Assembly (NCBI GenBank): GCA_965183855.1
Contig: CBCYMI010000028.1
Location: forward strand, 9,732 to 73,731
Length of the DNA stretch: 64,000 nucleotides
From: CBCYMI01 sp965183855
GTDB lineage: Bacteria; Pseudomonadota; Alphaproteobacteria; Caulobacterales; Maricaulaceae
Direction: 5' to 3'
Below are positions 28,254-37,213 of this stretch, piece after piece. The position numbers and the translations under genes are program-made. The notes under the pieces are model-generated. The model was given only the letters and a program-made list of their open reading frames with translations, searched no databases and was not told where the DNA came from. Every line of letters starts with the position of its first letter. The first letter of the stretch is position 1.

Positions 28254-28554
28254 TTATTTTTTCTTTCTAAACCAGGTTTTATAGCTTTTGATTTCTTTTG
28301 TTATTCTTTTGTTATTCTTTTGTTATTCTTTTAGGATCTGAATAATCAAAAAATTTATTAAACTTTCCCTTAAGAATAATATCAAAAATTAAAAATAATA
28401 AAGGATATAAAATCAATGCTGAGATAATAACTACCTACCTATTTCCTTCCAAGCCAAATAATAAAATATACCCTACAGAATACACAACTGCCATATTAAA
28501 GCTATAGATAAGTGTATATTTATGGTCTTTTAGAAATTTCTTTAAATGCTTCAT
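28254..28554 (-). pseudogene. decayed copy of the small basic membrane protein
   Basis: Reading from ATG 28554 gives MKHLKKFLKDHKYTL, the start of the intact copies at 39, 41.8 and 51.2 kb. It runs through the first membrane segment to an in-frame TAG after FGLEGNR, where the others have an open codon. The rest (…LLFLIFDIILKGKFNKFFDY) remains readable until a 12-base tandem expansion (TTGTTATTCTTT-type, about four copies) brings another stop. It follows its double-glycine peptide gene by 15 bases, as in the other cassettes. The downstream hairpin terminator of the intact copies is absent. Confidence 0.85.
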
Positions 28555-28569
28555 TTCAAAAATAATACT

Positions 28570-28890
28570 TTATTTAATAAAGCCTCCTAATAAACTGGTT
28601 GTACCTGCAGCCGCAGCACCAGTTACACGCATTCCTACTGCGCCAAAACCACCTGCCATTAACCCTGCCGCAGTTCCAAGGACCGCTCCAGCAGCAACAA
28701 CACCCCAATCAACGCCAGGCTTGTTGTCTGTTAATTGATTAATTAAAGCCGCTCCTGCGCCCAATGCGGTTCCAATTCCAACCATAGCAGCAAATAAAGG
28801 CAATATTCCACCTTCTACTTGATCAATCTCTATATCGGTTAATTCTCTGATGCCTGGGTTTGCAGGTATAGTTAACGCTAAATCTGTCAT
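28570..28890 (-). CDS. double-glycine leader peptide, Gly/Ala-rich core (copy 1)
   Basis: 106 aa. The leader MTDLALTIPANPGIREL is followed by TDIEIDQVEGG, a double-glycine motif of the type cut by C39 peptidases of bacteriocin exporters. The core (78 aa) begins ILPLFAAMVGIGTALGAG and ends TTSLLGGFIK. It has two hydrophobic Gly/Ala-rich helices with GxxxG-type spacing around a short NKPGVDWG loop, as in pore-forming class II bacteriocins. The start at MTDL is set by AAGGAGAG upstream; longer in-frame starts exist but lie in the promoter. It is followed by a decayed small membrane-protein gene that may have been its immunity or partner gene. The bacteriocin role is inferred. Confidence 0.8.
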   Translation of the reverse strand: MTDLALTIPANPGIRELTDIEIDQVEGGILPLFAAMVGIGTALGAGAALINQLTDNKPGVDWGVVAAGAVLGTAAGLMAGGFGAVGMRVTGAAAAGTTSLLGGFIK

Positions 28891-28904
28891 CTTTTCTCTC
28901 CTTA

Positions 28905-28932
28905 ATTCTAAACTAAAAAAATAGAGAGTCAA
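28905..28932 (-). promoter_or_regulatory. variant A promoter of the peptide genes
   Basis: On the minus strand TTGACT and TAGAAT are spaced by 16 bases, a strong sigma70-like pair. It is repeated identically upstream of the peptide genes at 40767, 42385, 45592, 51892 and 55765. The -10 box ends only 14 bases before the ATG, so the predicted start point falls inside the AAGGAG site. The true start may be further upstream, or the message has almost no leader. Confidence 0.5.
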
Positions 28933-28939
28933 TAAAATA

Positions 28940-29238
28940 AGGTAAAACTAGATGAAAACCGTATAAAAATAGAGATCATTAACTCATAGCGTTAATATAG
29001 TCTATAAATAGAGTGTATAAACCTTTATTATAGCTCTTCTTAAAATACTTTGTGTATAGAATAAGCAGTTAGGTTTAATCTGGGTAATTAAAGAGCCTTA
29101 AGAAAATCCAGTCCGAGACTGGCGACCGCGCGCGCGGTCGCGTGGCTTTATTTGGAACGCTTAGCGTATAAGAATAAACTCTTAAGCTTAATCCTGGTAC
29201 TTGTAGAGCCTAAATAAAGTCAGCCCTTTGGCTGTTAT
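28940..29238 (+). repeat. upstream regulatory-type block plus hairpin repeats
   Basis: One copy of the roughly 110-bp block (GATGAAAACCGTATAAAAAT … TTAACTCATAGCGTTAA … TATTATAGC) is followed by hairpin units. The stems are CCAGTCCGAGACTGG, CGACCGCGCGCGCGGTCG and CAGCCCTTTGGCTG. The last stem ends a few bases from the clpA stop. The TTAAC-TCATAGC-GTTAA inverted repeat inside the block looks like a protein-binding site. Confidence 0.75.
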
Positions 29239-29241
29239 GGG

Positions 29242-31611
29242 TTATACTTTTTCTGTTGGCTTATTGTTGGGAGCTTTGGGAGGGGGGGCTGGCTCAGAGC
29301 TTTTATAGGAAAGTTTAAGCCTGGATGCTGGGCTTATTTCAAATCTGAATTCATCCTCGCGATCCTTATCAATTAAAATACGAACACTTCCTCCTTTTTT
29401 AAGCTTTCCATATAAAATCTCGTCTGCAAGCGGTTTCTTGATTTTCTCTTGAATAATGCGAGCCATGGGACGCGCGCCAAATTCCTTATTATAGCCAAGC
29501 TTAGCCAAAAAATGCCGAACTTCTTTTGTTAATTCAAAACTAATATCTCGATCCATTAATTGTGTTTCCAATTGGGCAATAAATTTCTCTACAATCCGTT
29601 CAATAATATCCATTGATAAATCAGAAAATTGAATAATGGCATCCAGCCTGTTTCTAAATTCAGGCGCAAATAAACGAATAATTGCTTTTTCTTCTTCTCC
29701 TGTTTTCTTACCACGCCCAAAGCCAATTGAATTTTGAGAAGACTCTGAGGCTCCTGCATTGGTCGTCATGATTAAAATCGTATTTCTGAAATCAACCATT
29801 TTACCATTTGAATCTGTTAATTGACCATTATCCATTACCTGAAGCAGAATATTAAAAATATCTGGATGTGCTTTTTCAATCTCATCAAATAATAAAACAC
29901 AATGACGATGCTGATCAACGGCATCGGTTAACTGACCTCCCTGATCATGACCAACATAGCCAGGAGGAGCGCCAAGCATACGAGAAATGGTATGCTTTTC
30001 CATATATTCAGACATATCAAAGCGTAATAATTCAATTTGCATTAATCTGGCTAATTGTTTTGCCAATTCTGTCTTGCCAACCCCTGTAGGACCTGAGAAT
30101 AAATAACAGCCAATTGGTTTTTCTTCTTCTCTTAATCCTGCTCTTGAGAGTTTAACAGCAGCGCTTAATTCTTCTATCGCCCGATCCTGACCATAAATAA
30201 CACGTTTTAAATCAGAAGGTAAATGACGTAAAAGCTGAGCGTCTGACTGACTGATATGTTTAACAGGAACTTTTGCAATCTTGGAAACAATCGATTCAAT
30301 ATCTCTGGTATTAATCGTTTTTCTGCGCTTCGAGGATGGCAGTAATTTCTGAGAAGCTCCTGCTTCATCAATTAAATCAATCGCTTTGTCAGGAAGCTTT
30401 TTCTCTGGAATATATCTAACAGATAAGTCAATAGAGGATTTCAGAGAATCTTGAGTATATCTGACAGAATGAAATTTTTCAAAATGAGATTTAAGACCTG
30501 ATAAAATCTTAAGGGTTTCTTTTTTCGAAGGCTCTTTTACATCGACTTTTTGGAATCTTCTTGCCAATGCCCTGTCTTTTTCAAAATGCTGTCTGTATTC
30601 CTTATACGTTGTGGATCCTATACAGTTTAATTGACCCGTTTGAAGAATCGGCTTTAACAAGGCAGAAGCATCCATCGCTCCCCCAGAAGTCGCGCCTGCG
30701 CCAATAACGGTATGAATCTCATCAATAAATAAAATAACATCCCGCTTGTTCTGTAAAATATTAATAATAGATTTTAACCGTTCTTCAAAATCTCCGCGAT
30801 ACCGTGTTCCTGCTAATAAAGCTCCCATATCAAGCGCATAAATCGTCATATTTTCAATCGCACTCGGTGCATGCTTATATACAATTAAACGGGCAAGCCC
30901 TTCTGCAATCGCGGTCTTACCAACGCCTGGATCACCTACCAAAATCGGATTATTCTTTCTTCTTCGGCATAAAATCTGGACACATCTGTTAATCTCATCT
31001 TGCCTGCCAATTAAAGGATCAATCGCATCACACTCTGCTTTTTTATTTAAATTAACGCAATATGTTTCTAAAATCTCATTTTCTTTTGTCTGTTTTTTTA
31101 CAAATTCTTCAGATTTAGAGTTTTGCTCTTCTGACATATCTACATGCTTTGAAAGATCAGACGGTTTCTTTTTATTCTTACGAACGCCATGAGAAATATA
31201 AACCGTTGCATCATACCGTGTCATATTCTGCTTGAGCAGAAAATAAACCGCATGACTTTCTCTTTCAGAAAAGAGCGCAACTAAAATATTTGCCCCCGTA
31301 ACCTCATGACTACCAGAAGATTGAATATGAATAACGGCACGATTTAAAACGCGTTGAAAACTCGCCGTCGTCAGAGATTCAACATAGTCTTCAATCACCA
31401 GCATTTTTAATTCATCATCAAGATAATGTATTAAATCATTTCGTAAAATATCCATATTTACATCACAAGCTTTCATTACAGCAAGCGCATCAACATCATC
31501 TGTCAGAGCAAGAAGTAAATGCTCTAAAGTTGCATATTCATGTTGACGATCCGCTGCATAAAGCAAGGCTCTGTGAATGGTTTCTTCTAAATGTGGTGAT
31601 AATGAAGACAA
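29242..31611 (-). CDS. clpA: ATP-dependent Clp protease ATPase subunit ClpA
   Basis: 789 aa. It has an N-terminal Clp repeat domain (HRALLYAADRQHEYATLEHLLLAL). The first AAA+ module has Walker A GDPGVGKTAIAEG (about residue 226) and the second has GPTGVGKTELAKQ (about residue 500). ClpA-type sensor and C-terminal regions (FGARPMARIIQEKIKKPLAD) follow. It unfolds substrates for ClpP. The start is a TTG at 31611 with GGA upstream; an in-frame TAA lies just before it, so no ATG is available. clpS is 26 bases upstream in the same direction. The C-terminus carries an extra proline-rich tail (EPAPPPKAPNNKP) near repeat DNA. Confidence 0.95.
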   Translation of the reverse strand: MSSLSPHLEETIHRALLYAADRQHEYATLEHLLLALTDDVDALAVMKACDVNMDILRNDLIHYLDDELKMLVIEDYVESLTTASFQRVLNRAVIHIQSSGSHEVTGANILVALFSERESHAVYFLLKQNMTRYDATVYISHGVRKNKKKPSDLSKHVDMSEEQNSKSEEFVKKQTKENEILETYCVNLNKKAECDAIDPLIGRQDEINRCVQILCRRRKNNPILVGDPGVGKTAIAEGLARLIVYKHAPSAIENMTIYALDMGALLAGTRYRGDFEERLKSIINILQNKRDVILFIDEIHTVIGAGATSGGAMDASALLKPILQTGQLNCIGSTTYKEYRQHFEKDRALARRFQKVDVKEPSKKETLKILSGLKSHFEKFHSVRYTQDSLKSSIDLSVRYIPEKKLPDKAIDLIDEAGASQKLLPSSKRRKTINTRDIESIVSKIAKVPVKHISQSDAQLLRHLPSDLKRVIYGQDRAIEELSAAVKLSRAGLREEEKPIGCYLFSGPTGVGKTELAKQLARLMQIELLRFDMSEYMEKHTISRMLGAPPGYVGHDQGGQLTDAVDQHRHCVLLFDEIEKAHPDIFNILLQVMDNGQLTDSNGKMVDFRNTILIMTTNAGASESSQNSIGFGRGKKTGEEEKAIIRLFAPEFRNRLDAIIQFSDLSMDIIERIVEKFIAQLETQLMDRDISFELTKEVRHFLAKLGYNKEFGARPMARIIQEKIKKPLADEILYGKLKKGGSVRILIDKDREDEFRFEISPASRLKLSYKSSEPAPPPKAPNNKPTEKV

Positions 31612-31637
31612 AACATTAAATCCTTATTCTAAATATA

Positions 31638-31982
31638 TTATTCTGTTTTTTCCATCGTGCATTGTAAAGGATGCTCATATCTTTTGGCAGAATCCAATAC
31701 CAGAGCAATCTTAGTCTCTGCAATCTCATATGTATAAATCCCGCAAATACCAACCCCGTGATTGTGAACATGTAACATGATCTTTTGGGCTTCTTCATAG
31801 GATTTATTAAAAATATTCTGTAAAATCTGAATAACAAACTCCATCGGGGTGAAATCATCATTTAAAAGAACAACTCGGTACATGGAAGGATGCTTAACCC
31901 TGGAGTCAGATTCCGTAATAATCCTGACTTTAATACCCAAATCCCGCCTCGGTGCCTTCCTGGATTCCAGTTTAACTCGCAT
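31638..31982 (-). CDS. clpS: ATP-dependent Clp protease adaptor ClpS
   Basis: 114 aa with the conserved MYRVVLLNDDFTPMEFVIQIL, HVHNHGVGICGIYTYEIAETK and a C-terminal YEHPLQCTMEK. It binds ClpA and delivers N-degron substrates. The spacing of 26 bases to clpA and the shared direction indicate a clpS-clpA operon. The N-terminal 30 residues are a basic disordered extension, usual for alphaproteobacterial ClpS. Confidence 0.95.
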   Translation of the reverse strand: MRVKLESRKAPRRDLGIKVRIITESDSRVKHPSMYRVVLLNDDFTPMEFVIQILQNIFNKSYEEAQKIMLHVHNHGVGICGIYTYEIAETKIALVLDSAKRYEHPLQCTMEKTE

Positions 31983-32242
31983 ATCATTTCCTTATATCCT
32001 AAAATCTCATTATCCGATGATTAACGCGCTTTAGTTTATTATGTAAGTGTAAATGTTCAAAATTCAATTCATAATAAAATAGAAACCTTCATATTATGTA
32101 AATTAATCTTGATTATATCACACGCATTCAAATCAAATTTAGCCCTTCTCAAAAACTACAAAAAACAAATCTTTACACTTCATAAACCATTTCTCCTGTA
32201 TTTTAGCAAACTCAAAAAACAAAATAGGGAGTTCAGTATAAC

Positions 32243-33541
32243 ATGATTCGTGGCTATCCTTATGCTTTTCTATTTATAATCTGTCTATGCCTCATACCCA
32301 GTCTTGCCAAAGCAGAGAAAAATAAATATGCCGCAATTTCCATTCATTTCAATACTCATAAAGTATTACATGCTCAAAAAGCAACGGCATTAAGACATCC
32401 TGCCTCCTTGACCAAAATGATGACTCTTTATTGCTTGTTCGAACACCTTAAAGCAAAAACTATCACACTAGATACACCCTTAAACATATCTGAATATGCA
32501 GCTTCAAAACCTGCTTCAAAATTATATTTAAAACCAGGAGAAGCCATCACTGTCCAACAGGCAATTTATGCCCTGACTATTAAAAGCGCAAATGATGCTG
32601 CCGTGGTCATTGCAGAAGCGCTTGCCAAAAACGAAAAAGCATTCGCGATCCATATGACACAAAAAGCAAAAGAATTGGGAATGAAAAAAACAGCCTTTCA
32701 AAATGCGTCTGGATTGCATCATCCAAAACAATACACAACCGCTCTCGATATCTCCTTACTGGCAAGCGCTCTTATAAAAGGCTTTCCAGAATATTATCCC
32801 TTTTTTTCAGCACACCAATTTAGCTATAAAAACCGGATCTATTATACTCATAATGCACTCTTGGGTCAGCTTCCTGGAGTCGATGGTCTTAAAACAGGAT
32901 ATGTCCATTCATCTGGATATAATCTCGCAATCTCTGCTTTACGCGATAAAGAAAGAATTATTGCAATCGTCCTTGGCGCAAAAACATCTGATTTAAGAAA
33001 TGCTCATATGGCAAAACTCGTTGAAAAATCATTTCTGAAAATTCAACACCAAACCAAAAAACAAACCCCTTCCCTATTTTCTTATTTCAAACCTGAACAT
33101 TCTCCGAAAACACCTAAACAATCCTCAGAGAAAAAACTGGGCTTTCCTCTCTTTTCCTATCTCGGATCTACACAAAAACAATCCTCAAAAATACCTAAAA
33201 ACTCCCCAGAGAAAAAACTGAAAATCATTCTAAAACACACTCAAAAAAAATCAGAATTAAATCCTCAACCTTCCTCTTTTGATACCGTCGAAAACTGGAG
33301 TGTTCAATTGGGCTCTTTTTATAGCTCGAATGAAGCAAAAGAATTACTGGATCAATTTAGAAAAAAATATCCCGATATGTATTATTCGGGAATTGCCGAT
33401 ATTCAGATTTTTAAAACAGAAAACAATACCTATTACAGATCCCGCCTAACCCATTTGCAAAAAAAAGCCGCACAGTCTTTATGCAAAGAGTTAAAAAAAA
33501 TAAATACTGAATGTTTGATTTTAAAAGAATATTCCAGCTAA
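32243..33541 (+). CDS. D-alanyl-D-alanine carboxypeptidase (PBP5-type) with SPOR domain
   Basis: 432 aa. Signal peptide to about residue 24 (FLFIICLCLIPSLAKA). The S11 active-site motifs are SLTK (near residue 54), SAN in IKSANDAAVV, and KTG in DGLKTGYVHSSGYN. After the catalytic domain comes a repetitive basic linker (KQSSEKKLGFPLFSYLGS and KNSPEKKLK units), then a C-terminal SPOR domain (WSVQLGSFYSSNEAKELL) that binds denuded glycan at the septum. It trims pentapeptides in the periplasm. The gene is divergent from clpS and single. Confidence 0.92.
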   Translation: MIRGYPYAFLFIICLCLIPSLAKAEKNKYAAISIHFNTHKVLHAQKATALRHPASLTKMMTLYCLFEHLKAKTITLDTPLNISEYAASKPASKLYLKPGEAITVQQAIYALTIKSANDAAVVIAEALAKNEKAFAIHMTQKAKELGMKKTAFQNASGLHHPKQYTTALDISLLASALIKGFPEYYPFFSAHQFSYKNRIYYTHNALLGQLPGVDGLKTGYVHSSGYNLAISALRDKERIIAIVLGAKTSDLRNAHMAKLVEKSFLKIQHQTKKQTPSLFSYFKPEHSPKTPKQSSEKKLGFPLFSYLGSTQKQSSKIPKNSPEKKLKIILKHTQKKSELNPQPSSFDTVENWSVQLGSFYSSNEAKELLDQFRKKYPDMYYSGIADIQIFKTENNTYYRSRLTHLQKKAAQSLCKELKKINTECLILKEYSS

Positions 33542-33637
33542 GCATATGAGCTAAAATATCTGGGCTTATTAGATTAAACATGCCTTATTCAAGTAATATT
33601 CCTCCCCTTATTGTTTTCTGATAGAACAAAACGCGTA

Positions 33638-34534
33638 TTAAAATGTTAGTTTTTGCTGGCTAAGATCGTTTAATTCAAGAGATAAAACCAGCTCTCTTAA
33701 TTCTTGGCGAGCCGCAATATGACTCATTGCAACAGGCATCTCTGAATTGGATTCTCGAATATCTAATAACGTCAAGCCAGACGGAAACATTTCACGATAA
33801 ATCACCCGTTCTGAAAACCCAGGAATGACCCTAAATCCAACGCGTTTGGATAAAATTTGTAACCCACGCCCGATTCTTCTTTTATTGCGCGCATCAATCA
33901 TAGACATACGATTGCGTAAAACAACCCAATCTGTTACACCTCGATGAAGTGCTGCTTTTTGCTTTCGACAATTCCAGATCATTTCACTATAATAGCTCGG
34001 TTTAATGACTTCATACGTCTCAGGGTCAACCTGAGCCAATAAATCAAAATCTACAAAACTATCATTAATAGGTGTAATAATTGTATCTGCATAACAATGC
34101 GCAAGCCAGGATAAATGACTATAAGCACCTGGAACATCAATAATCGTAAAATTACATTTTTTATTTAAAATCTGAATTGCTTTCATCCAGCTTTCCTGAT
34201 CTTCTGTTTCTGCTTGATCTAGATTTCTTTCTTGGCTGGCATTTAAAACCAGTTGAAAAAGAGAAGGAAGAGAAACTGCATTTTTTTCTGACCAATCCTT
34301 TCTATTTTCTAAATATCTGGAGAGTGTTTTCTGTCGTATATCAAGATCAATCACGCCAACTCGAAAATTCATACGCATTAAAGCCATGGATAGGTGAATG
34401 GCAATCGTGGATTTTCCAGCTCCTCCTTTTTCATTACCAATCACAATTAAATGATTTGAGGAAGAGGCTTGAGTAGAATCTGGTTTAAGAGTTTTTCGAA
34501 TTCCTGGATTAAACTGATTTTTAAGTTCCGACAA
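33638..34534 (-). CDS. mipZ: division-plane positioning ATPase MipZ
   Basis: 298 aa. The deviant Walker A is GNEKGGAGKSTIAIHLS, followed by VGVIDLDIRQKTLSRYLENR. MipZ-type features separate it from ParA: FTIIDVPGAYSHLSWLAHCY, TPINDSFVDFDLLAQVDP, DWVVLRNRMS and ERVIYREMFPSGLTLLD. MipZ forms a gradient from the poles and inhibits FtsZ, and it is characteristic of Alphaproteobacteria. The start is a TTG with AAGGA seven bases upstream. It is divergent from panC. Confidence 0.93.
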   Translation of the reverse strand: MSELKNQFNPGIRKTLKPDSTQASSSNHLIVIGNEKGGAGKSTIAIHLSMALMRMNFRVGVIDLDIRQKTLSRYLENRKDWSEKNAVSLPSLFQLVLNASQERNLDQAETEDQESWMKAIQILNKKCNFTIIDVPGAYSHLSWLAHCYADTIITPINDSFVDFDLLAQVDPETYEVIKPSYYSEMIWNCRKQKAALHRGVTDWVVLRNRMSMIDARNKRRIGRGLQILSKRVGFRVIPGFSERVIYREMFPSGLTLLDIRESNSEMPVAMSHIAARQELRELVLSLELNDLSQQKLTF

Positions 34535-34728
34535 AACAAAATCCTTTCATCATACATAGATGGATTAGCGATACCTAAAAAATTCTGATCAAGCAAGCTT
34601 TACATTAAAATCTTATCGTGCATCTTTATTCAATCCAGATTATGTCATACACTTTCTGTTAAAATTAAACCCTAAAATAATATTAAGTTAAAAAAAGTAA
34701 TAAAGTCAAAGCATAAAAAGGTTAGACC

Positions 34729-35622
34729 ATGATTTATGATATGCCATTGGAACAACAAAATCTGGTAATTTGTAAAACAGGCGCTTCTTTAAAAAAACAA
34801 CGTCATATCTGGAAAAAAGAAGCGAAATCTATTGCGTTTGTGCCAACCATGGGCGCATTGCATCAGGGTCATTTATCCTTAATAAAACATGGCTTAAACA
34901 TTGCAGACAAAACCATTGTTAGCCTATTTGTCAATCCAATGCAATTTGGTCCCAAAGAAGATTGCAAAACCTATCCAAGACCATTAAATCAAGATATTGA
35001 TCTGCTCAATCAAACGGGGTGTCATTGTGTTTTTATCCCAGATCCGTTAATGCTTTATCCAAAAGAGTTTTCAACCCATATCCATGTTAAAGGTATTTCA
35101 GAAGATCTGGAAGGAAAAACAAGACCTAGTTTTTTTACAGGAATTGCCACTATTCTTATAAAACTCTTCAATCTCGTTCAACCAGAATATGCTATTTTCG
35201 GAGAAAAGGATTATCAGCAATTATGTGTCATAAAAAAACTGGTAAAAGACTTAAATTTAGAGATTAAAATTCTACAAGGAAAAACCATACGAGACGCAAA
35301 TGGTCTTGCCCTATCTTCTAGAAATGCCTATTTAAGCAAAGAAGAAATGAATAAAGCAATTCAGTTAAACCTGATTTTACAAAAAACAGCAGAAACCCTT
35401 AAACAATCTACCCCCATCCAGCCCGTTTTAAACCATGCAATTAAAACATTTATATCTGCTGGATTTTCAAAAATTGATTATCTTGAATTAAGAACAGAAG
35501 AAACGTTTTTACCCATTATAAATAAAACCCTGCCCAATCCATGTAAAGCACGCTTATTAATCGCGCTTTATCTTGGAACAACCCGCTTAATTGATAATTG
35601 GCCCGTACATTCCACCTCCTAA
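34729..35622 (+). CDS. panC: pantothenate synthetase
   Basis: 297 aa. It carries FVPTMGALHQGHLSLIKHG (the HIGH-like ATP site), FVNPMQFGPKEDCKTYPR, FGEKDYQQLCVIKKLV and LALSSRNAYLS. It condenses pantoate and beta-alanine in coenzyme A synthesis. No panB or panD lies nearby. AAAAGGTTAGACC precedes the ATG at 34729; an in-frame ATG at 34741 is an alternative. Hairpin repeats begin 15 bases after its stop. Confidence 0.95.
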   Translation: MIYDMPLEQQNLVICKTGASLKKQRHIWKKEAKSIAFVPTMGALHQGHLSLIKHGLNIADKTIVSLFVNPMQFGPKEDCKTYPRPLNQDIDLLNQTGCHCVFIPDPLMLYPKEFSTHIHVKGISEDLEGKTRPSFFTGIATILIKLFNLVQPEYAIFGEKDYQQLCVIKKLVKDLNLEIKILQGKTIRDANGLALSSRNAYLSKEEMNKAIQLNLILQKTAETLKQSTPIQPVLNHAIKTFISAGFSKIDYLELRTEETFLPIINKTLPNPCKARLLIALYLGTTRLIDNWPVHSTS

Positions 35623-35629
35623 CACATAA

Positions 35630-35760
35630 CGCGTGGTTTCTTAAAGCGCGCTGAGTAGAAATATTAAAAGTACAGAGTTTAAATCTTGCTAGTTAGAGAG
35701 CCAAATAAAACCAGCCCTTTGGCCGCACGCCTTCGCGTGCCAGCTCTTTGGCTGTTTTTA
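35630..35760 (+). repeat. hairpin-repeat unit after panC
   Basis: Standard orientation: AACGCGTGGTTTCTTAAAGC, TTGCTAGTTAGAG, then the stems CAGCCCTTTGGCCG and CACGCCTTCGCGTG and a truncated GCTCTTTGGCTG followed by TTTTTAAG. It may terminate the panC transcript. Confidence 0.8.
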
Positions 35761-35963
35761 AGTTAAGCAAAACAGTCCTTATCTATTATTTGGTGTTATC
35801 ATTCTCTGCCAATATAAATATATGATCTCTTTATTAATCATAAGCAATAATCAAGCTTGCTAAAATTAAAGAAAAAATCAAAGCTGCCAATATAACAGGA
35901 TTCTCTTTTATATAGGATGTCAGTCTTTTTATAAGTCATCGCCTCTAAAGATAAATCGGTATT
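35761..35963. other. AT-rich spacer with a possible tiny membrane ORF
   Basis: On the minus strand a stop-free stretch (about 35840-35940) would encode KRLTSYIKENPVILAALIF followed by a hydrophobic run, similar to the membrane anchor of YqjD/ElaB-type proteins. It has no ATG and no ribosome-binding site. It may be the remainder of such a gene. Nothing else is visible here. Confidence 0.25.
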
Positions 35964-36272
35964 TTATGATTCTAGTGCTTGTTCCAATGCCTGCTTGGTT
36001 TCTTGAATGGTTGATGGGACAAGTTTTAAATAAATGGAAGCTTCTTCTATGGAGGCATGTTGCAGATAAGCAGTGATTTTAGCAAGTTTTGAAGCACCAA
36101 CATTTGCAGATGCGCCTTTTAGAGCATGGGCTGTTGAAGAAAGCAGGCTTGTATTGTTTTCCGAAATAGCAAGATCAATCTCTTCTAAAAGAGAATCACA
36201 ACTTTGCCAAAAAGAATTAATAATTGATAAAAGCACTTCTTTGGACGTAAATTCAAGCATTTCATTAATCAA
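35964..36272 (-). CDS. HPt (histidine phosphotransfer) domain protein
   Basis: About 102 aa in this frame. The core AHALKGASANVGASKLAKIT contains the phospho-accepting His in the usual AHxLKGxxxxxG context, and the helices before and after fit a four-helix HPt bundle. The frame stays open upstream through LLEEIGQTPVINLDLINEML, which is typical HPt N-terminal sequence, back to a TGA near 36349. Only non-ATG starts exist in it. An ATG at 36367 would join after a one-base shift (MKVFCLD, then NNPGAF). The start is therefore unsure and a small lesion is possible. It would relay phosphate between kinases and receivers. Confidence 0.7.
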   Translation of the reverse strand: MINEMLEFTSKEVLLSIINSFWQSCDSLLEEIDLAISENNTSLLSSTAHALKGASANVGASKLAKITAYLQHASIEEASIYLKLVPSTIQETKQALEQALES

Positions 36273-36611
36273 ATCAAGATTAATAACAGGTGTTTGACCA
36301 ATTTCTTCTAGTAAGGAATGAATAATAAATGCTCCTGGATTATTTAATCAAGACAAAATACTTTCATGTACAATCTAGCCATTTAAGGTAAATAAAATAT
36401 AAATTTAGCCTCAGGATTTTATGACTGTTTTTCTCAACGCAATCAACGAAATCGTTAAGAGATGATTTTGATCAAGTTTAGAGATAAATATTAATAATTA
36501 TCTAGTTTTTTATCCCTATAAACCTTCTTTGATCCTGCTTTCTATCATTCTGGATCAGATTTTATTTTTTAATTTATTTATGATGATAGTTTATTTAATA
36601 GGAATAGGTTC

Positions 36612-37178
36612 ATGCTGATTTTATTTCAAAAAACAGGACCTTTAATTTATCCATTGGTTTTGTTTTCGTTTTTGGCATTCATTCTCATTTTAGAGCGGAT
36701 TTTATATTTTTTCTTACTTCCTTCTACTTCAAGGCAGGCTCAATTTAAGCAGTTAAACGCGCTTTTAAAACGTAATCAACATTTATCCAAATCCATGCGA
36801 GATGAACTCGTTTCATATGCTTTATGTGAAGTTAGGGAAAGGGTTGAATTCGGAATTCATGCACTAAGAATGATTGCGGTTTTAAGTCCAATGATTGGAT
36901 TATTAGGAACAATCACAGGCATGATTGAAGCGTTTCGAGCAATCTCAGATCAAACAGGACCCGTTTCTCCGTCTATAATTGCGCAAGGATTATGGCAAGC
37001 AATGTTAACGACAGCTTTCGGGCTTTCCATTGCCTTACCCGTTTTGATTTTTGTCTTTATCCTATCAAGAATAGCATCAAATCGCCTCTGTTTTTTTCAA
37101 AATGCCCTGAATTTTGAAAGTCTCTCAATGGAGGGAGCAAATCTAAAACAGGGAATAATACAAGATAGCAAAGAATAA
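36612..37178 (+). CDS. MotA/TolQ/ExbB proton-channel protein
   Basis: 188 aa. It has an N-terminal membrane helix (LIYPLVLFSFLAFILILERI), then a cytosolic loop. The conserved segment IAVLSPMIGLLGTITGMIEAF and the third helix AMLTTAFGLSIALPVLIFVF follow. It forms a proton-driven complex with the ExbD/TolR-like protein encoded 35 bases downstream. ExbB and TolQ cannot be told apart here: neither tonB nor tolA/tolB follows, only repeats. An ExbB role would match the TonB-receptor pseudogene at 25-28 kb. Confidence 0.85.
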   Translation: MLILFQKTGPLIYPLVLFSFLAFILILERILYFFLLPSTSRQAQFKQLNALLKRNQHLSKSMRDELVSYALCEVRERVEFGIHALRMIAVLSPMIGLLGTITGMIEAFRAISDQTGPVSPSIIAQGLWQAMLTTAFGLSIALPVLIFVFILSRIASNRLCFFQNALNFESLSMEGANLKQGIIQDSKE

Positions 37179-37213
37179 AACCCAAACACAAAAGATAAGG
37201 AGATTAAACAGGA

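Noticed and set aside
28570..28932. Longer start (14 extra residues) for the GG-leader peptides
   Set aside because: The extra codons lie in the promoter region between the -35 and -10 boxes, and AAGGAGAG is placed for the MTDL start.
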